The notes beneath the pieces are model-generated. The model did no database searches, had not been told where the DNA came from, and worked only from the letters and a program-made list of their open reading frames with translations. From contig KI632513.1 in assembly GCA_000504425.1 (NCBI GenBank), positions 3,009,276 through 3,073,275 of the forward strand: a stretch of 64,000 bases of DNA, written 5' to 3'. This DNA is from Rhodopseudomonas palustris JSC-3b. GTDB lineage: Bacteria; Pseudomonadota; Alphaproteobacteria; Rhizobiales; Xanthobacteraceae. A program made the translations under genes and the position numbers. Below, piece by piece: positions 9,340 to 18,230 of this stretch; the first letter of the stretch is position 1, and every line of letters begins with the position of its first letter.

Positions 9340-10014
9340 CTAGGCCTGGCAGAGCGAAAACTCGTCAATGATCGCAGCCAGTTGCCTCATGTCGGCGAAC
9401 ACCTGATCGGCGCCGGCCTGCGCCAGCAGCGCGCCATGGCCGCTGCCGCAATGGCTGCCGCCGGAAAAGCCGAGCGCCACCATGCCCGCGGCGCGCGCGG
9501 CCAGGATGCCGGACACGCTGTCTTCGATCACCACGCAATCAGCCGGCGCGGCCTTCATGCGCCGCGCGGCATGCCAGAACAGATCGGGCGCCGGCTTGCC
9601 GCGCGCGACATCGGCGGCCGAGAAGATGTGCGGCACGAAACGCTGATACAGCCCGACCAGCCGCAGGCTATGGGCGATCTTGTCATGCGAGCCGGACGAC
9701 GCCACGCAGACCGGCTGCTGCAATGCGTCAAGAGCAGCGCTGATATGCGGGATGGCTTGCAGCTCGGCAGCGAACGCGGCGTTGAGCCGATCTTTCAGAC
9801 GATCGGGAAATGACGCCGGCAATGCGCGGCCAAGCTCGGCTTCGACTTCAGCGCGGGTATCCTGCGCAGAGCGGCCGAGAAAACGCGAAAACACTTGATC
9901 GGCAGAAATGGCATAGCCGTGCTCGGTGAGCACGGCTGCATATTCACGGCAGGAGATGATCTCGCTGTCGACCAGTACGCCGTCGCAATCGAAGATGACG
10001 AGCTTAGGCGTCAC
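9340..10014 (-). CDS. HAD-superfamily phosphatase (subfamily IA)
   Basis: A cytoplasmic phosphatase of the beta-phosphoglucomutase/phosphoglycolate type; the substrate cannot be read from sequence. Motif I is VIFDCDGVLVDSE (nucleophile and acid/base Asp), motif II is CVASSGSHDK, and motif III/IV is the Lys of RGKPAPDLFWHAA with CVVIEDSVSGILAARAAGM. The cap domain is helical. Length 224 residues is normal. Its ATG overlaps the mur stop by 4 bases, so it is co-translated with the iron/manganese regulator. Confidence 0.92.
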   Translation of the reverse strand: MTPKLVIFDCDGVLVDSEIISCREYAAVLTEHGYAISADQVFSRFLGRSAQDTRAEVEAELGRALPASFPDRLKDRLNAAFAAELQAIPHISAALDALQQPVCVASSGSHDKIAHSLRLVGLYQRFVPHIFSAADVARGKPAPDLFWHAARRMKAAPADCVVIEDSVSGILAARAAGMVALGFSGGSHCGSGHGALLAQAGADQVFADMRQLAAIIDEFSLCQA

Positions 10015-10448
10015 TCGCGCGGCTTGTCGTCGTCCAGCGGCACGCAGTACAGCTCGAGGCGATGATCCACCAGCTTGTAGCCGAGCTTGCGGGCGATTTC
10101 GGCCTGCAATTGCTCGATTTCCGGGTTGGTGAACTCAATCACCGTGCCGTCGCGCAGATTGATGAGATGATCGTGATGGCTGTCGCGCATCTGCTCATAG
10201 CGCGCGCGGCCTTCACGGAAGTCGTGACGCTCGATGATGCCGGCATCTTCGAAAAGCTTGACGGTGCGATACACCGTCGAAATCGAGATCTTGTCATCGA
10301 TCGCGACGCAGCGACGATACAATTCCTCGACGTCGGGATGATCCGTGGCCTGCGCCAGCACGCGCGCAATCACCCGCCGCTGCTCGGTCATTCGCATCCC
10401 GGTGGCGGCGCAACGCGCCTCGATCTCGGTTGATTTCAGCACGGGCAT
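10011..10448 (-). CDS. Fur-family metalloregulator (Fur/Mur)
   Basis: A metal-responsive repressor of the Fur family; in rhizobia this orthologue (Mur/Fur) senses manganese or iron. It has a winged helix (MRMTEQRRVIARVLAQATDH, ISISTVYRTVKLFEDAGIIER) and a metal-binding dimer domain (DSHHDHLINLRDGTVIEF). The C-x2-C structural-zinc motifs of E. coli Fur are absent, as in alphaproteobacterial Fur/Mur. The ATG at 10448 gives a typical 145 residues (MPVLKSTEIEARC); the frame stays open upstream to 10502, but the extra 18 residues look unrelated to the family. The gene lies between rimI and a HAD phosphatase. Confidence 0.92.
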   Translation of the reverse strand: MPVLKSTEIEARCAATGMRMTEQRRVIARVLAQATDHPDVEELYRRCVAIDDKISISTVYRTVKLFEDAGIIERHDFREGRARYEQMRDSHHDHLINLRDGTVIEFTNPEIEQLQAEIARKLGYKLVDHRLELYCVPLDDDKPRE

Positions 10449-10505
10449 GGCATCCAACGTAGTCAGAGAGGTCAAAGTTTGGGCAGTTCTGCCACTTACC
10501 AACCG

Positions 10506-10994
10506 TTACGACAAGTCGCGTCGCATTAGCAATGCGTTCAATTGTTGTCCGTCCGGCTGGCGATAATAGCGCTCGCGCCGTCCGACCACGTCAAAACCGG
10601 AATAATCGTACAGCCGGCGTGCCGGCTGATTGTTTTCCTCGACTTCGAGAAACACCGTCCGGACACCGCGGCCTGCGAGATGCTGCAGATGTGTGCGCAG
10701 CAAATCCCGCGACAGCCGGCGGCCACGATAACCCGGATCGATGGCGATCGATAGGATTTCCGCTTCATCGGCGCCAATGCGGGACACGATGAAGCCGATA
10801 ATGCGCCGCCCAAGCCGCAACCGATGCACCATCGTGTTGCGCTCGCTGAGCATGTCCTCGAATTCCTGCTCGCTCCAGCCGCGGGCGAACGACACCGCAT
10901 GCAATTCCGCAAGCCGTGCTGCGTCGCGCAAAGTGGCGGTTTCCACCAGCACATCGGCGTAGCCCCAGAATTCGGCGAACCAGGACGTCGGCAA
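10506..10994 (-). CDS. rimI: Ribosomal-protein-alanine N-acetyltransferase RimI
   Basis: A GNAT-fold acetyltransferase that, in the RimI family, acetylates the N-terminal Ala of ribosomal protein S18. Seen are ISVSRIGADEAEILSIAIDP-like strands (IVSRIGADEAEILSIAI), the acetyl-CoA loop YRGRRLSRDLLRTHLQHL, and FLEVEENNQPARRLYDYSGF with GRRERYY, which are RimI hallmarks. Length 162 residues. It follows tsaB with a 25-base gap; the tsaB-rimI pair is widespread. Confidence 0.92.
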   Translation of the reverse strand: MPTSWFAEFWGYADVLVETATLRDAARLAELHAVSFARGWSEQEFEDMLSERNTMVHRLRLGRRIIGFIVSRIGADEAEILSIAIDPGYRGRRLSRDLLRTHLQHLAGRGVRTVFLEVEENNQPARRLYDYSGFDVVGRRERYYRQPDGQQLNALLMRRDLS

Positions 10995-11019
10995 GGCGGC
11001 TAAATCCTATCGATCATCG

Positions 11020-11715
11020 TCAAGCAGGAGGCTGCGGAGCAAAACGAAGCGGCGAAGATTGCGGTTTGGCGTCGGGCGCGCGCAGATAGAACGGCCGGGC
11101 CGGGGCGCTGCCAGGCGACACCGCAGCGCCGAGCCAACCGACCCAGGCGATGTCGGGCGCGGGCGCATCGAGCACCGAGAGCGGCGGCGGCGCATCGGCC
11201 GGCCAGCGCTGCGCCAGCAAGGCGGCGGCGTTGCCGACCAGCCGCGGCGCGCCATGTTCGAGCGCGTCAAAAACCTCGTCGAGCGGCGCCACCCGCGGCC
11301 GCAGCAGCGTGGTGCCGTCACCGGCGATCACTTGATAGTAGAGATGATCATGGCGGGCATCGATCGCGGCAATGATCGGCGCGCCGACATTGTCGCTGAC
11401 CAAGGGCGCCGCATAGGCGGCCAGCGTCGACAGCCCGACCACCGGCTTATCGGCCGCCAGGCCGATGCCGCGCGCCGCCGACAGCCCGACCCGCAGCCCG
11501 GTAAAACTGCCCGGCCCGGTGGTGACCGCGATGCGATCGAGCGCGGCATAATCCACGCCCGATTGCGCCATCACCTGCGCGATCAGCGGCACCAGCGCCT
11601 CGGCATGGCCGCGCTTCATCGCCAGCGATTGCTGAGCGATCACGGACGCCGAGCTGGTGTCCAGCACCCCTGCAGCGCAGGCATCAAGAGCGGTATCGAT
11701 AGCGAGGATCAGCAT
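11020..11715 (-). CDS. tsaB: tRNA threonylcarbamoyladenosine biosynthesis protein TsaB
   Basis: TsaB is the pseudo-ATPase partner of TsaD in t6A37 formation on ANN-decoding tRNAs. Its ASKHA-fold starts MLILAIDTALDACAAGV; VTTGPGSFTGLRVGLSAARG and DARHDHLYYQ are family signatures. Length 231 residues. It is the first of a run of closely spaced minus-strand genes (tsaB, rimI, mur, HAD phosphatase). Confidence 0.95.
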   Translation of the reverse strand: MLILAIDTALDACAAGVLDTSSASVIAQQSLAMKRGHAEALVPLIAQVMAQSGVDYAALDRIAVTTGPGSFTGLRVGLSAARGIGLAADKPVVGLSTLAAYAAPLVSDNVGAPIIAAIDARHDHLYYQVIAGDGTTLLRPRVAPLDEVFDALEHGAPRLVGNAAALLAQRWPADAPPPLSVLDAPAPDIAWVGWLGAAVSPGSAPARPFYLRAPDAKPQSSPLRFAPQPPA

Positions 11716-11825
11716 GGCTGCAACTATACCAGCATCGTCACTGCAACGTCATGCCCCGTGATACCGCTGCTGACAGTCGCACACAGGCTGGAGCACACGC
11801 CGATCCGCGGCGACACGGCTGTTGT

Positions 11826-12392
11826 TCAGATCGGGCGCACTTCCTGCACTTCCGGCACGAAATGCTTGAGCAGGTTCTGGATGCCGTGGCGCAGCGTCGC
11901 GGTCGAGGACGGGCAGCCCGAACAGGCGCCGCGCATGTGCAGATACACGATGCCGTCCTTAAAACCGCGGAACACGATGTCGCCGCCGTCATTGGCGACC
12001 GCCGGACGCACCCGGCTTTCGATCAGGTCCTTGATGATCTCGACGGTCTCGGCGTCGGCCTTGTCGAAGAACTCATCGGATTCCGGGGTGTCGTCGCCAT
12101 CGACCCGGCCATCGGCCATCAGCGGCTCGCCGGACATGTAGTGTTCCATGATGGCGCCGAGGATCGCCGGCTTGAGCTGCTGCCAGTCGCCATCGTCCTT
12201 GGTGACGCTGACGAAATCGGCGCCGTAGAACACGCTGGTGACGCCGGGCACCTCAAACAGCCGCTCCGCCAGCGGTGAGCGCGCCGCAGCCGTGCGGTCG
12301 GAAAATTCCATGGTGCCGGAATCCAGCACCGGGCGGCCGGGCAGGAATTTCAGGGTGGCGGGATTGGGCGTGTGCTCGGTCTGGATGAACAT
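11826..12392 (-). CDS. Nfu/NifU-like iron-sulfur cluster carrier
   Basis: A scaffold or carrier delivering [4Fe-4S] clusters. It has an Nfu N-terminal domain (1-90: MFIQTEHTPNPATLKFLPGR, DFVSVTKDDGDWQQLKP) and a NifU C-terminal domain with the cluster motif GACSGCPSSTATLRHGIQNL. Length 188 residues. The stop is followed by 110 bases without a gene before tsaB. The ATG at 12392 starts the conserved Nfu_N motif exactly. Confidence 0.95.
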   Translation of the reverse strand: MFIQTEHTPNPATLKFLPGRPVLDSGTMEFSDRTAAARSPLAERLFEVPGVTSVFYGADFVSVTKDDGDWQQLKPAILGAIMEHYMSGEPLMADGRVDGDDTPESDEFFDKADAETVEIIKDLIESRVRPAVANDGGDIVFRGFKDGIVYLHMRGACSGCPSSTATLRHGIQNLLKHFVPEVQEVRPI

Positions 12393-12556
12393 CAGTTTCT
12401 CCGTCGTCGCCGGTTCAAGGCCGGTGCGTGGGGGGCCGCATCAGAATGGAGAGCTTCCTTAGCAGATGGCATTGGCAAACGCACGGTCAAGCGGGCGGCG
12501 GGCAGCGCCGGCAAACCGGCGCGCCCAAGGACCGCCGGAAATGGCCGCCGCCGTGC

Positions 12557-13051
12557 CTAGGTCAGCCCGTCGATCTCGGCATCGCTGAGATTGCCGGGCA
12601 CGATCATGACGGGAATCGGGAACGAACCAGCGGTGCGGGCGATCGCCGAGACCAGCGGCCCAGGCCCTTCCGCGCCGGCGCTGGCGGCCAGCACCAGCAT
12701 GGCAATGTCACGGTCCTGATCGATCACGTCGCGGATCTGCTCGAGCGGGTCGCCCTCGCGGATCACCCGGTCGGGCGTGATCGCGGCAACGCCATTGGCG
12801 CGCCCGGAAGCGCGGTCGAGCGCGATTTCGGCGGCTTCAAGCGCCTCGGCGCGCATCACATCGGCAACGCCAAGCCATTGCTGGTTCTGATCGAGAATTT
12901 CGATGACGCGCAGCATCACCACGCCGCCCGCCGCGCGCACCGCCCAGCGGCTGGCATAATACACCGCGCGGTCCCACTCCGCGGTATCATCGACCACTAC
13001 GAGGCATTTTGGCCGGTGACCCGGCTCGTAGCAACGTCGCTGGGTACTCAT
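12557..13051 (-). CDS. Universal stress protein (UspA family)
   Basis: A single-domain Usp protein of 164 residues: KCLVVVDDTAEWDRAVYYAS at the first strand, a C-terminal core of AMLVLAASAGAEGPGPLVSA and SFPIPVMIVPGNLSDAEID. The ATP-binding G-x2-G-x9-G-S/T pattern is not clear, so nucleotide binding is uncertain. The start at 13051 (MSTQRRCYEP) has a GGGGGCG stretch just upstream; an in-frame start at 13108 adds residues without family likeness. It follows trpS on the same strand, separated by a palindromic repeat. Confidence 0.85.
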   Translation of the reverse strand: MSTQRRCYEPGHRPKCLVVVDDTAEWDRAVYYASRWAVRAAGGVVMLRVIEILDQNQQWLGVADVMRAEALEAAEIALDRASGRANGVAAITPDRVIREGDPLEQIRDVIDQDRDIAMLVLAASAGAEGPGPLVSAIARTAGSFPIPVMIVPGNLSDAEIDGLT

Positions 13052-13202
13052 CGAGCGCCCCCGATTACGGCCGGCGGCGACACGCGGCCTCGCCCACCAT
13101 GCTGACACGGCGACGCTTGCCGAGACAAGCGCCGCGAGCAGCTGGCTCGATCGCGTTGTCGGCGATGGGGTTTCGCGCGAAGCGAACGCCGGCTCAGCTA
13201 AG

Positions 13203-13233
13203 GTTTCGGTTCTGATCTGATCAGAACCGAAAC
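13203..13233. repeat. Perfect palindrome, family C repeat (copy 1)
   Basis: Two 15-base arms (GTTTCGGTTCTGATC and its reverse complement) flank a single base. The same core TTCGGTTCTGAT/ATCAGAACCGAA recurs at 52739-52769 near mutS. The flank at about 13160-13185 (TTTCGCGCGAAGCGAACGCCGG) resembles the second half of that other copy, so this is a shortened copy in the opposite orientation. It lies just after the trpS stop and may double as a transcript-end hairpin. Confidence 0.85.
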
Positions 13234-13236
13234 GCT

Positions 13237-14283
13237 TCAGCGCTTGCGAATCAGGCCGACGATATCCTTGACGCCGGTCATGGTTTCCGCGGCAATCGCG
13301 CGGGCGCGGTCGCTGCCATCGGCCAGCACCGCGTCGATATAGGCCTGATCGGCCGACAGCTTCTTCATTTCCGTGGTAATCGGCGACAGCTTGGCGACCG
13401 CCAGATCGACCAGATTGGACTTGAACTCGGAGAACTGCGAACCGCCGAATTCGCGCAGCACCTCCGGCTTGGGCTTGCCGGCCAGCGCCGCGAAAATGCC
13501 GACCAGATTGTCGGCTTCGGGGCGGGCTTCCAGGCCCTTTTCTTCCGACGGCAACGGCTCGGAATCGGTCTTGGCCTTGCGGATCTTCTGGGCGATGGCG
13601 TCGGCGTCGTCGCTGAGATTGATGCGCGAATAATCCGACGGATCGGATTTCGACATCTTCTTGGTGCCGTCGCGCAGGCTCATCACCCGGGTCGCCGGGC
13701 CGGTGATCACCGGCTCGGGCAGCGGGAAGAACGCTTCGCCAAAGCCTTGCGCGGCGATCGATTCGGCAAAGTCATTATTGAACTTCTGCGCGATGTCGCG
13801 GGTCAGCTCGACATGCTGCTTCTGGTCTTCGCCGACCGGCACATGGGTGGCGCGATAGACCAGAATGTCCGAGGCCATCAGCACCGGATAGTCGTACAGA
13901 CCGACCGAGACGTTCTCGCGGTCCTTGCCGGCCTTTTCCTTGAACTGGGTCATGCGGTTCAGCCAGCCGAGCCGCGCGATGCAGTTCAGCACCCAAGCCA
14001 GTTCGGAATGTTCGGCGACCTGGCTCTGGTTGAAGATGATCTGCTTCTTCGGGTCGATACCGGCGGCAATAAAGGCCGCGGTGACCTCGCGGATGTTGCG
14101 GCGGAGCGCGTCCGGACCGCCCCAGACTGCCAGCGGCACGGTGATGGCGTGCAGATCGACCACGCAGTAGATGCAATTATGGGTGTCCTGCATCTTCACG
14201 AAATTCACGATCGCCCCGAGATAATTGCCGAGGTGAAGGTTGCCGGTCGGCTGGATGCCGGAGAAAACCCTTTCGATCGTCAT
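13237..14283 (-). CDS. trpS: Tryptophanyl-tRNA synthetase
   Basis: A class I aminoacyl-tRNA synthetase that charges tRNA-Trp. The HIGH-type motif is [11 protein letters not shown] and the KMSKS motif is [30 protein letters not shown] at the N-terminus is diagnostic for TrpS. Length 348 residues (family about 330-350). It is preceded by murJ on the same strand with a 66-base gap. Confidence 0.97.
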   Translation of the reverse strand: MTIERVFSGIQPTGNLHLGNYLGAIVNFVKMQDTHNCIYCVVDLHAITVPLAVWGGPDALRRNIREVTAAFIAAGIDPKKQIIFNQSQVAEHSELAWVLNCIARLGWLNRMTQFKEKAGKDRENVSVGLYDYPVLMASDILVYRATHVPVGEDQKQHVELTRDIAQKFNNDFAESIAAQGFGEAFFPLPEPVITGPATRVMSLRDGTKKMSKSDPSDYSRINLSDDADAIAQKIRKAKTDSEPLPSEEKGLEARPEADNLVGIFAALAGKPKPEVLREFGGSQFSEFKSNLVDLAVAKLSPITTEMKKLSADQAYIDAVLADGSDRARAIAAETMTGVKDIVGLIRKR

Positions 14284-14349
14284 TTTCGCTGTCCCTGCGC
14301 GCGCTTGGCGCCCTTTTCGATGTCTTCGCGGTGCTGTGCCACGGAGGCG

Positions 14350-15903
14350 CTAAGGGTGCAAGTCGCGAGGCTTCCGGAAGGCGCGGGCCAGCCTTGCAGG
14401 ACTGACGACGCCGAGCAGCAATAGCAGCCCGCCATAGACCGCGAGCGCCCCGCCAATCATCAGCCCGAGCGCCAGCGCCTGTATCGCGATATGGGCGCCG
14501 GCGACCAGCGGCCAGGCGTAAGTCAGCTTCAGCCACAACAGGCCGGCCATCAGCAGCGACGACAGCAGGATCAGCGCCAGTTGCCGCCGGCTCGCCGGCG
14601 CAATGCCAAGGCCAAACAATGCGCGGCCGCGCCACAGCAGCACGAACGCGCTGCCCCAGGCGCCGAGCGCCACCGCCGCGGCAATACCGCCAGCGCCGAA
14701 CGCCAGGCCGAGCGGCCAGCCGGTGGCGAGCGCCAGCGCCAGCCCGATGAGCGTAGCGGCGAGCGGCGCCGAAGTATTGCTGCGCGCGAAAAACGCCGGC
14801 GACAGCACCTTGGTCAGCACATGGGCTGGCAGCCCGAGCGCCAGCGCCATCAGCACCAGCGCGGTGGAACGGGTGTCGTCGGCGCCAAACGCGCCGTGCT
14901 CGAACAGCACCTGCACGATCGGCGTGCTCAGCACCATCAGCCCGAACATCGCCGGCAGCGCCAGCCCGGCGCCGAGCTGCAACGCGCGGTTCTCAGCATG
15001 GGCGATCGCGGCACGGTCGCCCTCGCGCACCGCGCGGGTCAGTTCGGGAATCAGCACGGTGCCCATCGCGGTGCCGACCACGCCGAGCGGCGTTTCGATC
15101 AGCCGGTTGGCGAAATACAGCCAGGACACCGCCGCCGGCGCACCGGAGGCGATCACCGCGCCGCCGACGATCAGCAATTGCGGGCCAGAACTCGCGACCA
15201 TGCCGGGCAGCGCCTGACGCAGAAAACCGCGCATCGCGGCATCGAACGAGACCCGCAGCGGCGTCGCGATCGCCGCGCCGCGCCGCCAAACCAGCATCAG
15301 CAATTGCAAAAGCCCGGCGATGCCGACCGTGGCCGCGAGCAGCAAAGCGGTCTCGGCAGCCTGGCGCGGCCACAGCAGCAGCACGATCATCACGCCGATC
15401 AGCGACAGATTGAACAGCAGCGGCGAAAACGCAGTGAGCGCGAAGCGGTGCTGGGCATTGAGCACGCCCATCAGCACCGTGACCGGCCCGGCAAAGGCCA
15501 GATAAGGCAGCATCAGCCGGGCATTGTCGACCGCGAGCTGCAGCGTCGGCTCGCCGACAAAACCAGGCGCCACCGCCGCGATCACCAGCGGCATCGCCAG
15601 CGCAATCAGCGCCGCCACGATCGCCAGCGCCACGCTGACGGTGCCGAGCACCCGCCCGGCGAACGCCGCGGCCGCCGCCGCACCGCCGGCCGCCTTGGCC
15701 TGCATCCAGGCCGGCACCAGCGCGGCGTTGAGCGCGCCCTCGGTCAGGAGCCGGCGCGCGACATTGACCAGCTGAAACGCCGCCAGAAAGGCGTCGGCGA
15801 CCGGCCCCGCGCCGAGCAGCGCCGCGATCAAGGCGTCGCGGGTAAAGCCCAGTACGCGCGACAGCAAGGTGGCGCCGGAGACGGTAAGCAGCGAGCGGAT
15901 CAT
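14350..15903 (-). CDS. murJ: Lipid II flippase MurJ (MviN)
   Basis: MurJ flips lipid II across the inner membrane for peptidoglycan synthesis. The 517-residue product has about 14 hydrophobic segments and starts with the family signature TLLSRVLGFTRDALIAALLG. Further landmarks are RRLLTEGALNAALVPAW, LNAQHRFALTAFSPLLFNL and FEHGAFGADDTRSTALVL. It is divergent from the PfkB kinase gene, and the 135 bases between them hold both promoters (not resolved). Confidence 0.96.
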   Translation of the reverse strand: MIRSLLTVSGATLLSRVLGFTRDALIAALLGAGPVADAFLAAFQLVNVARRLLTEGALNAALVPAWMQAKAAGGAAAAAAFAGRVLGTVSVALAIVAALIALAMPLVIAAVAPGFVGEPTLQLAVDNARLMLPYLAFAGPVTVLMGVLNAQHRFALTAFSPLLFNLSLIGVMIVLLLWPRQAAETALLLAATVGIAGLLQLLMLVWRRGAAIATPLRVSFDAAMRGFLRQALPGMVASSGPQLLIVGGAVIASGAPAAVSWLYFANRLIETPLGVVGTAMGTVLIPELTRAVREGDRAAIAHAENRALQLGAGLALPAMFGLMVLSTPIVQVLFEHGAFGADDTRSTALVLMALALGLPAHVLTKVLSPAFFARSNTSAPLAATLIGLALALATGWPLGLAFGAGGIAAAVALGAWGSAFVLLWRGRALFGLGIAPASRRQLALILLSSLLMAGLLWLKLTYAWPLVAGAHIAIQALALGLMIGGALAVYGGLLLLLGVVSPARLARAFRKPRDLHP

Positions 15904-16038
15904 GTAACCTTCGGGGTGAGATGCCTTGCTGGTGCGGCCGCGAACGTGATAGGTCGCCCCGCCCCGATTGACAAATCAGCGCTTTGCCAGCTGCTCTGGC
16001 TGGCTGTTGCTGCCCCCCGCTTTCAACGGAACACCCCC

Positions 16039-17040
16039 ATGACCTCTGCGAAATACGACGTTCTCGCCATCGGCAACGCGCTGTTCGACGTGCTGGTGCG
16101 GGCGGAAGACGACTTCCTGGTGAAGCACGGCATGGCAAAGGGCGGCATGGCGCTGATCGACGAAGCGCGCGCCGCGGCGATCTATGCCGATATGGGCCAG
16201 GCCACCGAAATGTCGGGCGGTTCGGCCGCCAACACCATCGTCGGGCTGGCAAGCCTCGGCGCCCGCGCCGCCTATGTCGGCAAGGTCAAGGACGACCAGA
16301 TCGGCCGGCTGTACAGCCACGACATCCGCGCCGCGGGCGTGACCTTCGACACCAAGCCGGCCAGCGACGGCCCGGCCACCGGCTGCTCCTACATTTTGAT
16401 CACGCCGGATGGCGAGCGCACCATGAACACCTATCTCGGTGCCGCGCAGGACCTTGGCCCGGCCGATATCGATCCCGAGCAGATCGCCGCCGCGGCGCTG
16501 ATCTATCTCGAAGGCTATCTGTGGGACCCGAAGAACGCCAAGGAAGCGTTCCTGAAGGCGTCGCAGATCGCCCATGGCGCCGGCCGCCAGGTGGCGCTGA
16601 CGCTGTCCGACCCGTTCTGCGTCGATCGCTACCGCGATGAATTCCTGGAATTGATGCGCAGCGGCACCGTTGACCTGATCTTCGCCAACGAATCGGAGCT
16701 GCACTCGCTGTACCAGACCTCCGATTTCGACAGCGCGCTCAATCAGCTGCAGAACGACGTCGGGCTCGGCGTCGTCACCCGCAGCGAAAAGGGCTGCGCG
16801 GTGGTCGCCAAGGACGCGGTGACGCTGGTGCCGGCGGCGCGGATCGAGAAGCTGGTCGACACCACCGGCGCCGGCGACCTGTTCGCGGCCGGCTTCCTGT
16901 TCGGCCTGGCCCGCAATGCCGGCTATGAGAATGCCGGCCGGCTCGGCGCGCTCGCCGCTGCCGAAGTGATCCAGCATATCGGCGCCCGGCCGCAGGTGTC
17001 GCTCAAGGAGCTGGCACAGCAGCACGGCCTGCCGGTGTAA
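16039..17040 (+). CDS. PfkB-family carbohydrate/nucleoside kinase (adenosine-kinase-like)
   Basis: A ribokinase-fold kinase of 333 residues. It has the N-terminal PfkB region (DVLAIGNALFDVLVRAEDDF; GGSAANTIVGLASLGARAAY) and the C-terminal signature DTTGAGDLFAAGFLFGLARN with the catalytic Asp. Close rhizobial and Rhodopseudomonas homologues are usually labelled adenosine kinase, so the substrate is inferred. The ATG at 16039 (MTSAKYDVLAIG) marks the start of homology although the frame stays open far upstream, antisense to murJ. The RBS is weak (ACGGA). Confidence 0.9.
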   Translation: MTSAKYDVLAIGNALFDVLVRAEDDFLVKHGMAKGGMALIDEARAAAIYADMGQATEMSGGSAANTIVGLASLGARAAYVGKVKDDQIGRLYSHDIRAAGVTFDTKPASDGPATGCSYILITPDGERTMNTYLGAAQDLGPADIDPEQIAAAALIYLEGYLWDPKNAKEAFLKASQIAHGAGRQVALTLSDPFCVDRYRDEFLELMRSGTVDLIFANESELHSLYQTSDFDSALNQLQNDVGLGVVTRSEKGCAVVAKDAVTLVPAARIEKLVDTTGAGDLFAAGFLFGLARNAGYENAGRLGALAAAEVIQHIGARPQVSLKELAQQHGLPV

Positions 17041-17058
17041 GCACCCCGGCTTCCACCA

Positions 17059-17132
17059 ATGACCGTCATGCCCGCGCTTGTCGCGGGTATCCACGCCTTA
17101 ATGGCCGGGACGAGCCCGGCCATGACGCGCGG
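17059..17132. repeat. Family A intergenic palindromic repeat (copy 1)
   Basis: Two hairpins sit in tandem: GTCATGCCCGCGCTTGTCGC/GGGTATCCACGCC, then TGGCCGGGACGAGCCCGGCCA followed by TGACGCGCGG. It lies between convergent genes (pfkB kinase and an unknown membrane protein). Related copies are at 21376, 39387, 40049, 45735, 54608 and 59397. Confidence 0.85.
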
Positions 17133-17153
17133 AGGGGGCGCCCGCTCCAATCG

Positions 17154-17942
17154 TCAAATATTGAGATTGCGATAGACCGCGACCTCACGCTCGCGCGCCA
17201 GCCGGGAATCCTCGCCGGCCCGCACCCCGCGCCAGACGTCAAAGATGATCACCAGCGTGGTGAACAGCCCGGTGATCTTGCCGGTGATGAAGCCAATCGG
17301 GAAAATCAGCCGCTCGAGCGGCACGATGAATTGCGAGCCCAGGAAGATGGTGCCGGCATTGATGAAATAGCCGAGCCGGTACAGCGATTTCTCTTTCCAG
17401 GCGGCGCGCGCATAGGGCTTGGAGCTCTTTTTCACCGCGCGGTTATATTTCGGGTTGACCATCAGCCCGAGGAAGCGGCGCCGCTTCGGCAGCTTGTTCG
17501 GCCCGGCCACCAGCGCGTTGAAATTTTTGCGCATCTCCAGATGCGCGACCAGCGCCAGCACCAGATTGGCCAGCACCGCCAGCGCTTTCAGCGTCGGCAG
17601 CGACAGCGTCAGCTGCGCGGCGAGATCGACGAATAGAAACTGCGTCAGGGCGTTGAACACGAATGCCGAGCGGTGAAACGCCGCGCGGTTGATCGCTTGC
17701 AGCTTCTCGTCAATGAACGCGGCGCCCGGCTTGGTGGCGGCGTATTGCAGCAGCATCTGCCGCGCCTTGTCATCGATGGTCCAGCGCTGGCCGATTTCCT
17801 GCAGCGTCTCGGCCGGGGTGGTGCCGCGCTTGATGCGGAAGGTCAGGCGGTGAAACAGCGACGTGACCCGGCCGATCCAATCGCGGGTGACGGCAAAACG
17901 CCGTGAGGTGGCCGATTCGATCAGGCGGGGTTCTGTCGGCAT
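17154..17942 (-). CDS. Unrecognised protein with several hydrophobic segments
   Basis: I do not recognise this 262-residue protein. It is basic, with hydrophobic stretches near the middle (FVFNALTQFLFVDLAAQLTL; LKALAVLANLVLALVAHLEM) and end (FINAGTIFLGSQFIVPLERL; IGFITGKITGLFTTLVIIF), suggesting 2-4 membrane helices. A highly basic loop (NKLPKRRRFLGLMVNPKYNR) separates them. Start at 17942 (MPTEPRLIES); an in-frame start at 17987 is possible. It stands alone between a repeat and tRNA-Val, so the neighbourhood gives no hint of its role. Confidence 0.7.
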   Translation of the reverse strand: MPTEPRLIESATSRRFAVTRDWIGRVTSLFHRLTFRIKRGTTPAETLQEIGQRWTIDDKARQMLLQYAATKPGAAFIDEKLQAINRAAFHRSAFVFNALTQFLFVDLAAQLTLSLPTLKALAVLANLVLALVAHLEMRKNFNALVAGPNKLPKRRRFLGLMVNPKYNRAVKKSSKPYARAAWKEKSLYRLGYFINAGTIFLGSQFIVPLERLIFPIGFITGKITGLFTTLVIIFDVWRGVRAGEDSRLAREREVAVYRNLNI

Positions 17943-18091
17943 TAGGCGGTCCCAGTCTGGCCCGACCCGCGCCAGACGGCGACGCACGGCAAAAACGCCT
18001 GCAGACGCCTCGGCAGCGGCCGGATACGCGCGCTAGGCTAGCGTCCAAATACTGAAAAGTGGAGGGATTTTGGCCATTTGGCCGGTCAGGA

Positions 18092-18166
18092 TGGTGGGCG
18101 CGACAGGGATCGAACCTGTGACCCCCTCGATGTCAACGAGGTGCTCTCCCGCTGAGCTACGCGCCC
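18092..18166 (-). tRNA. tRNA-Val (anticodon GAC)
   Basis: The minus strand folds as a full cloverleaf: acceptor GGGCGCG/CGCGCCC with discriminator A and encoded CCA, D-arm GCTC-AGCGGGA-GAGC, anticodon arm CTCGT-TGACATC-ACGAG-type with GAC, and T-arm ACAGGTTCGATCCCTGT. Length 75 with CCA. Confidence 0.97.
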
Positions 18167-18184
18167 TGACCAACGGGTGCGGAC

Positions 18185-18213
18185 CGTATATCGGCTCCGA
18201 AGCGGTCAGGCAA
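18185..18213 (-). promoter_or_regulatory. Sigma-70-type promoter for tRNA-Val
   Basis: On the minus strand -35 TTGCCT (18208-18213) and -10 TATACG (18185-18190) are separated by exactly 17 bases. Transcription would start near 18178, about 12 bases before the mature tRNA 5' end. Confidence 0.7.
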
Positions 18214-18230
18214 GGATCATGACAGAAGAT

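Noticed and set aside
14491-16038. Upstream in-frame extension of the PfkB kinase, making an 849-residue protein
   Set aside because: It is antisense to murJ, composed of Arg/Gln/His-rich shadow sequence; the kinase homology starts at the ATG at 16039.
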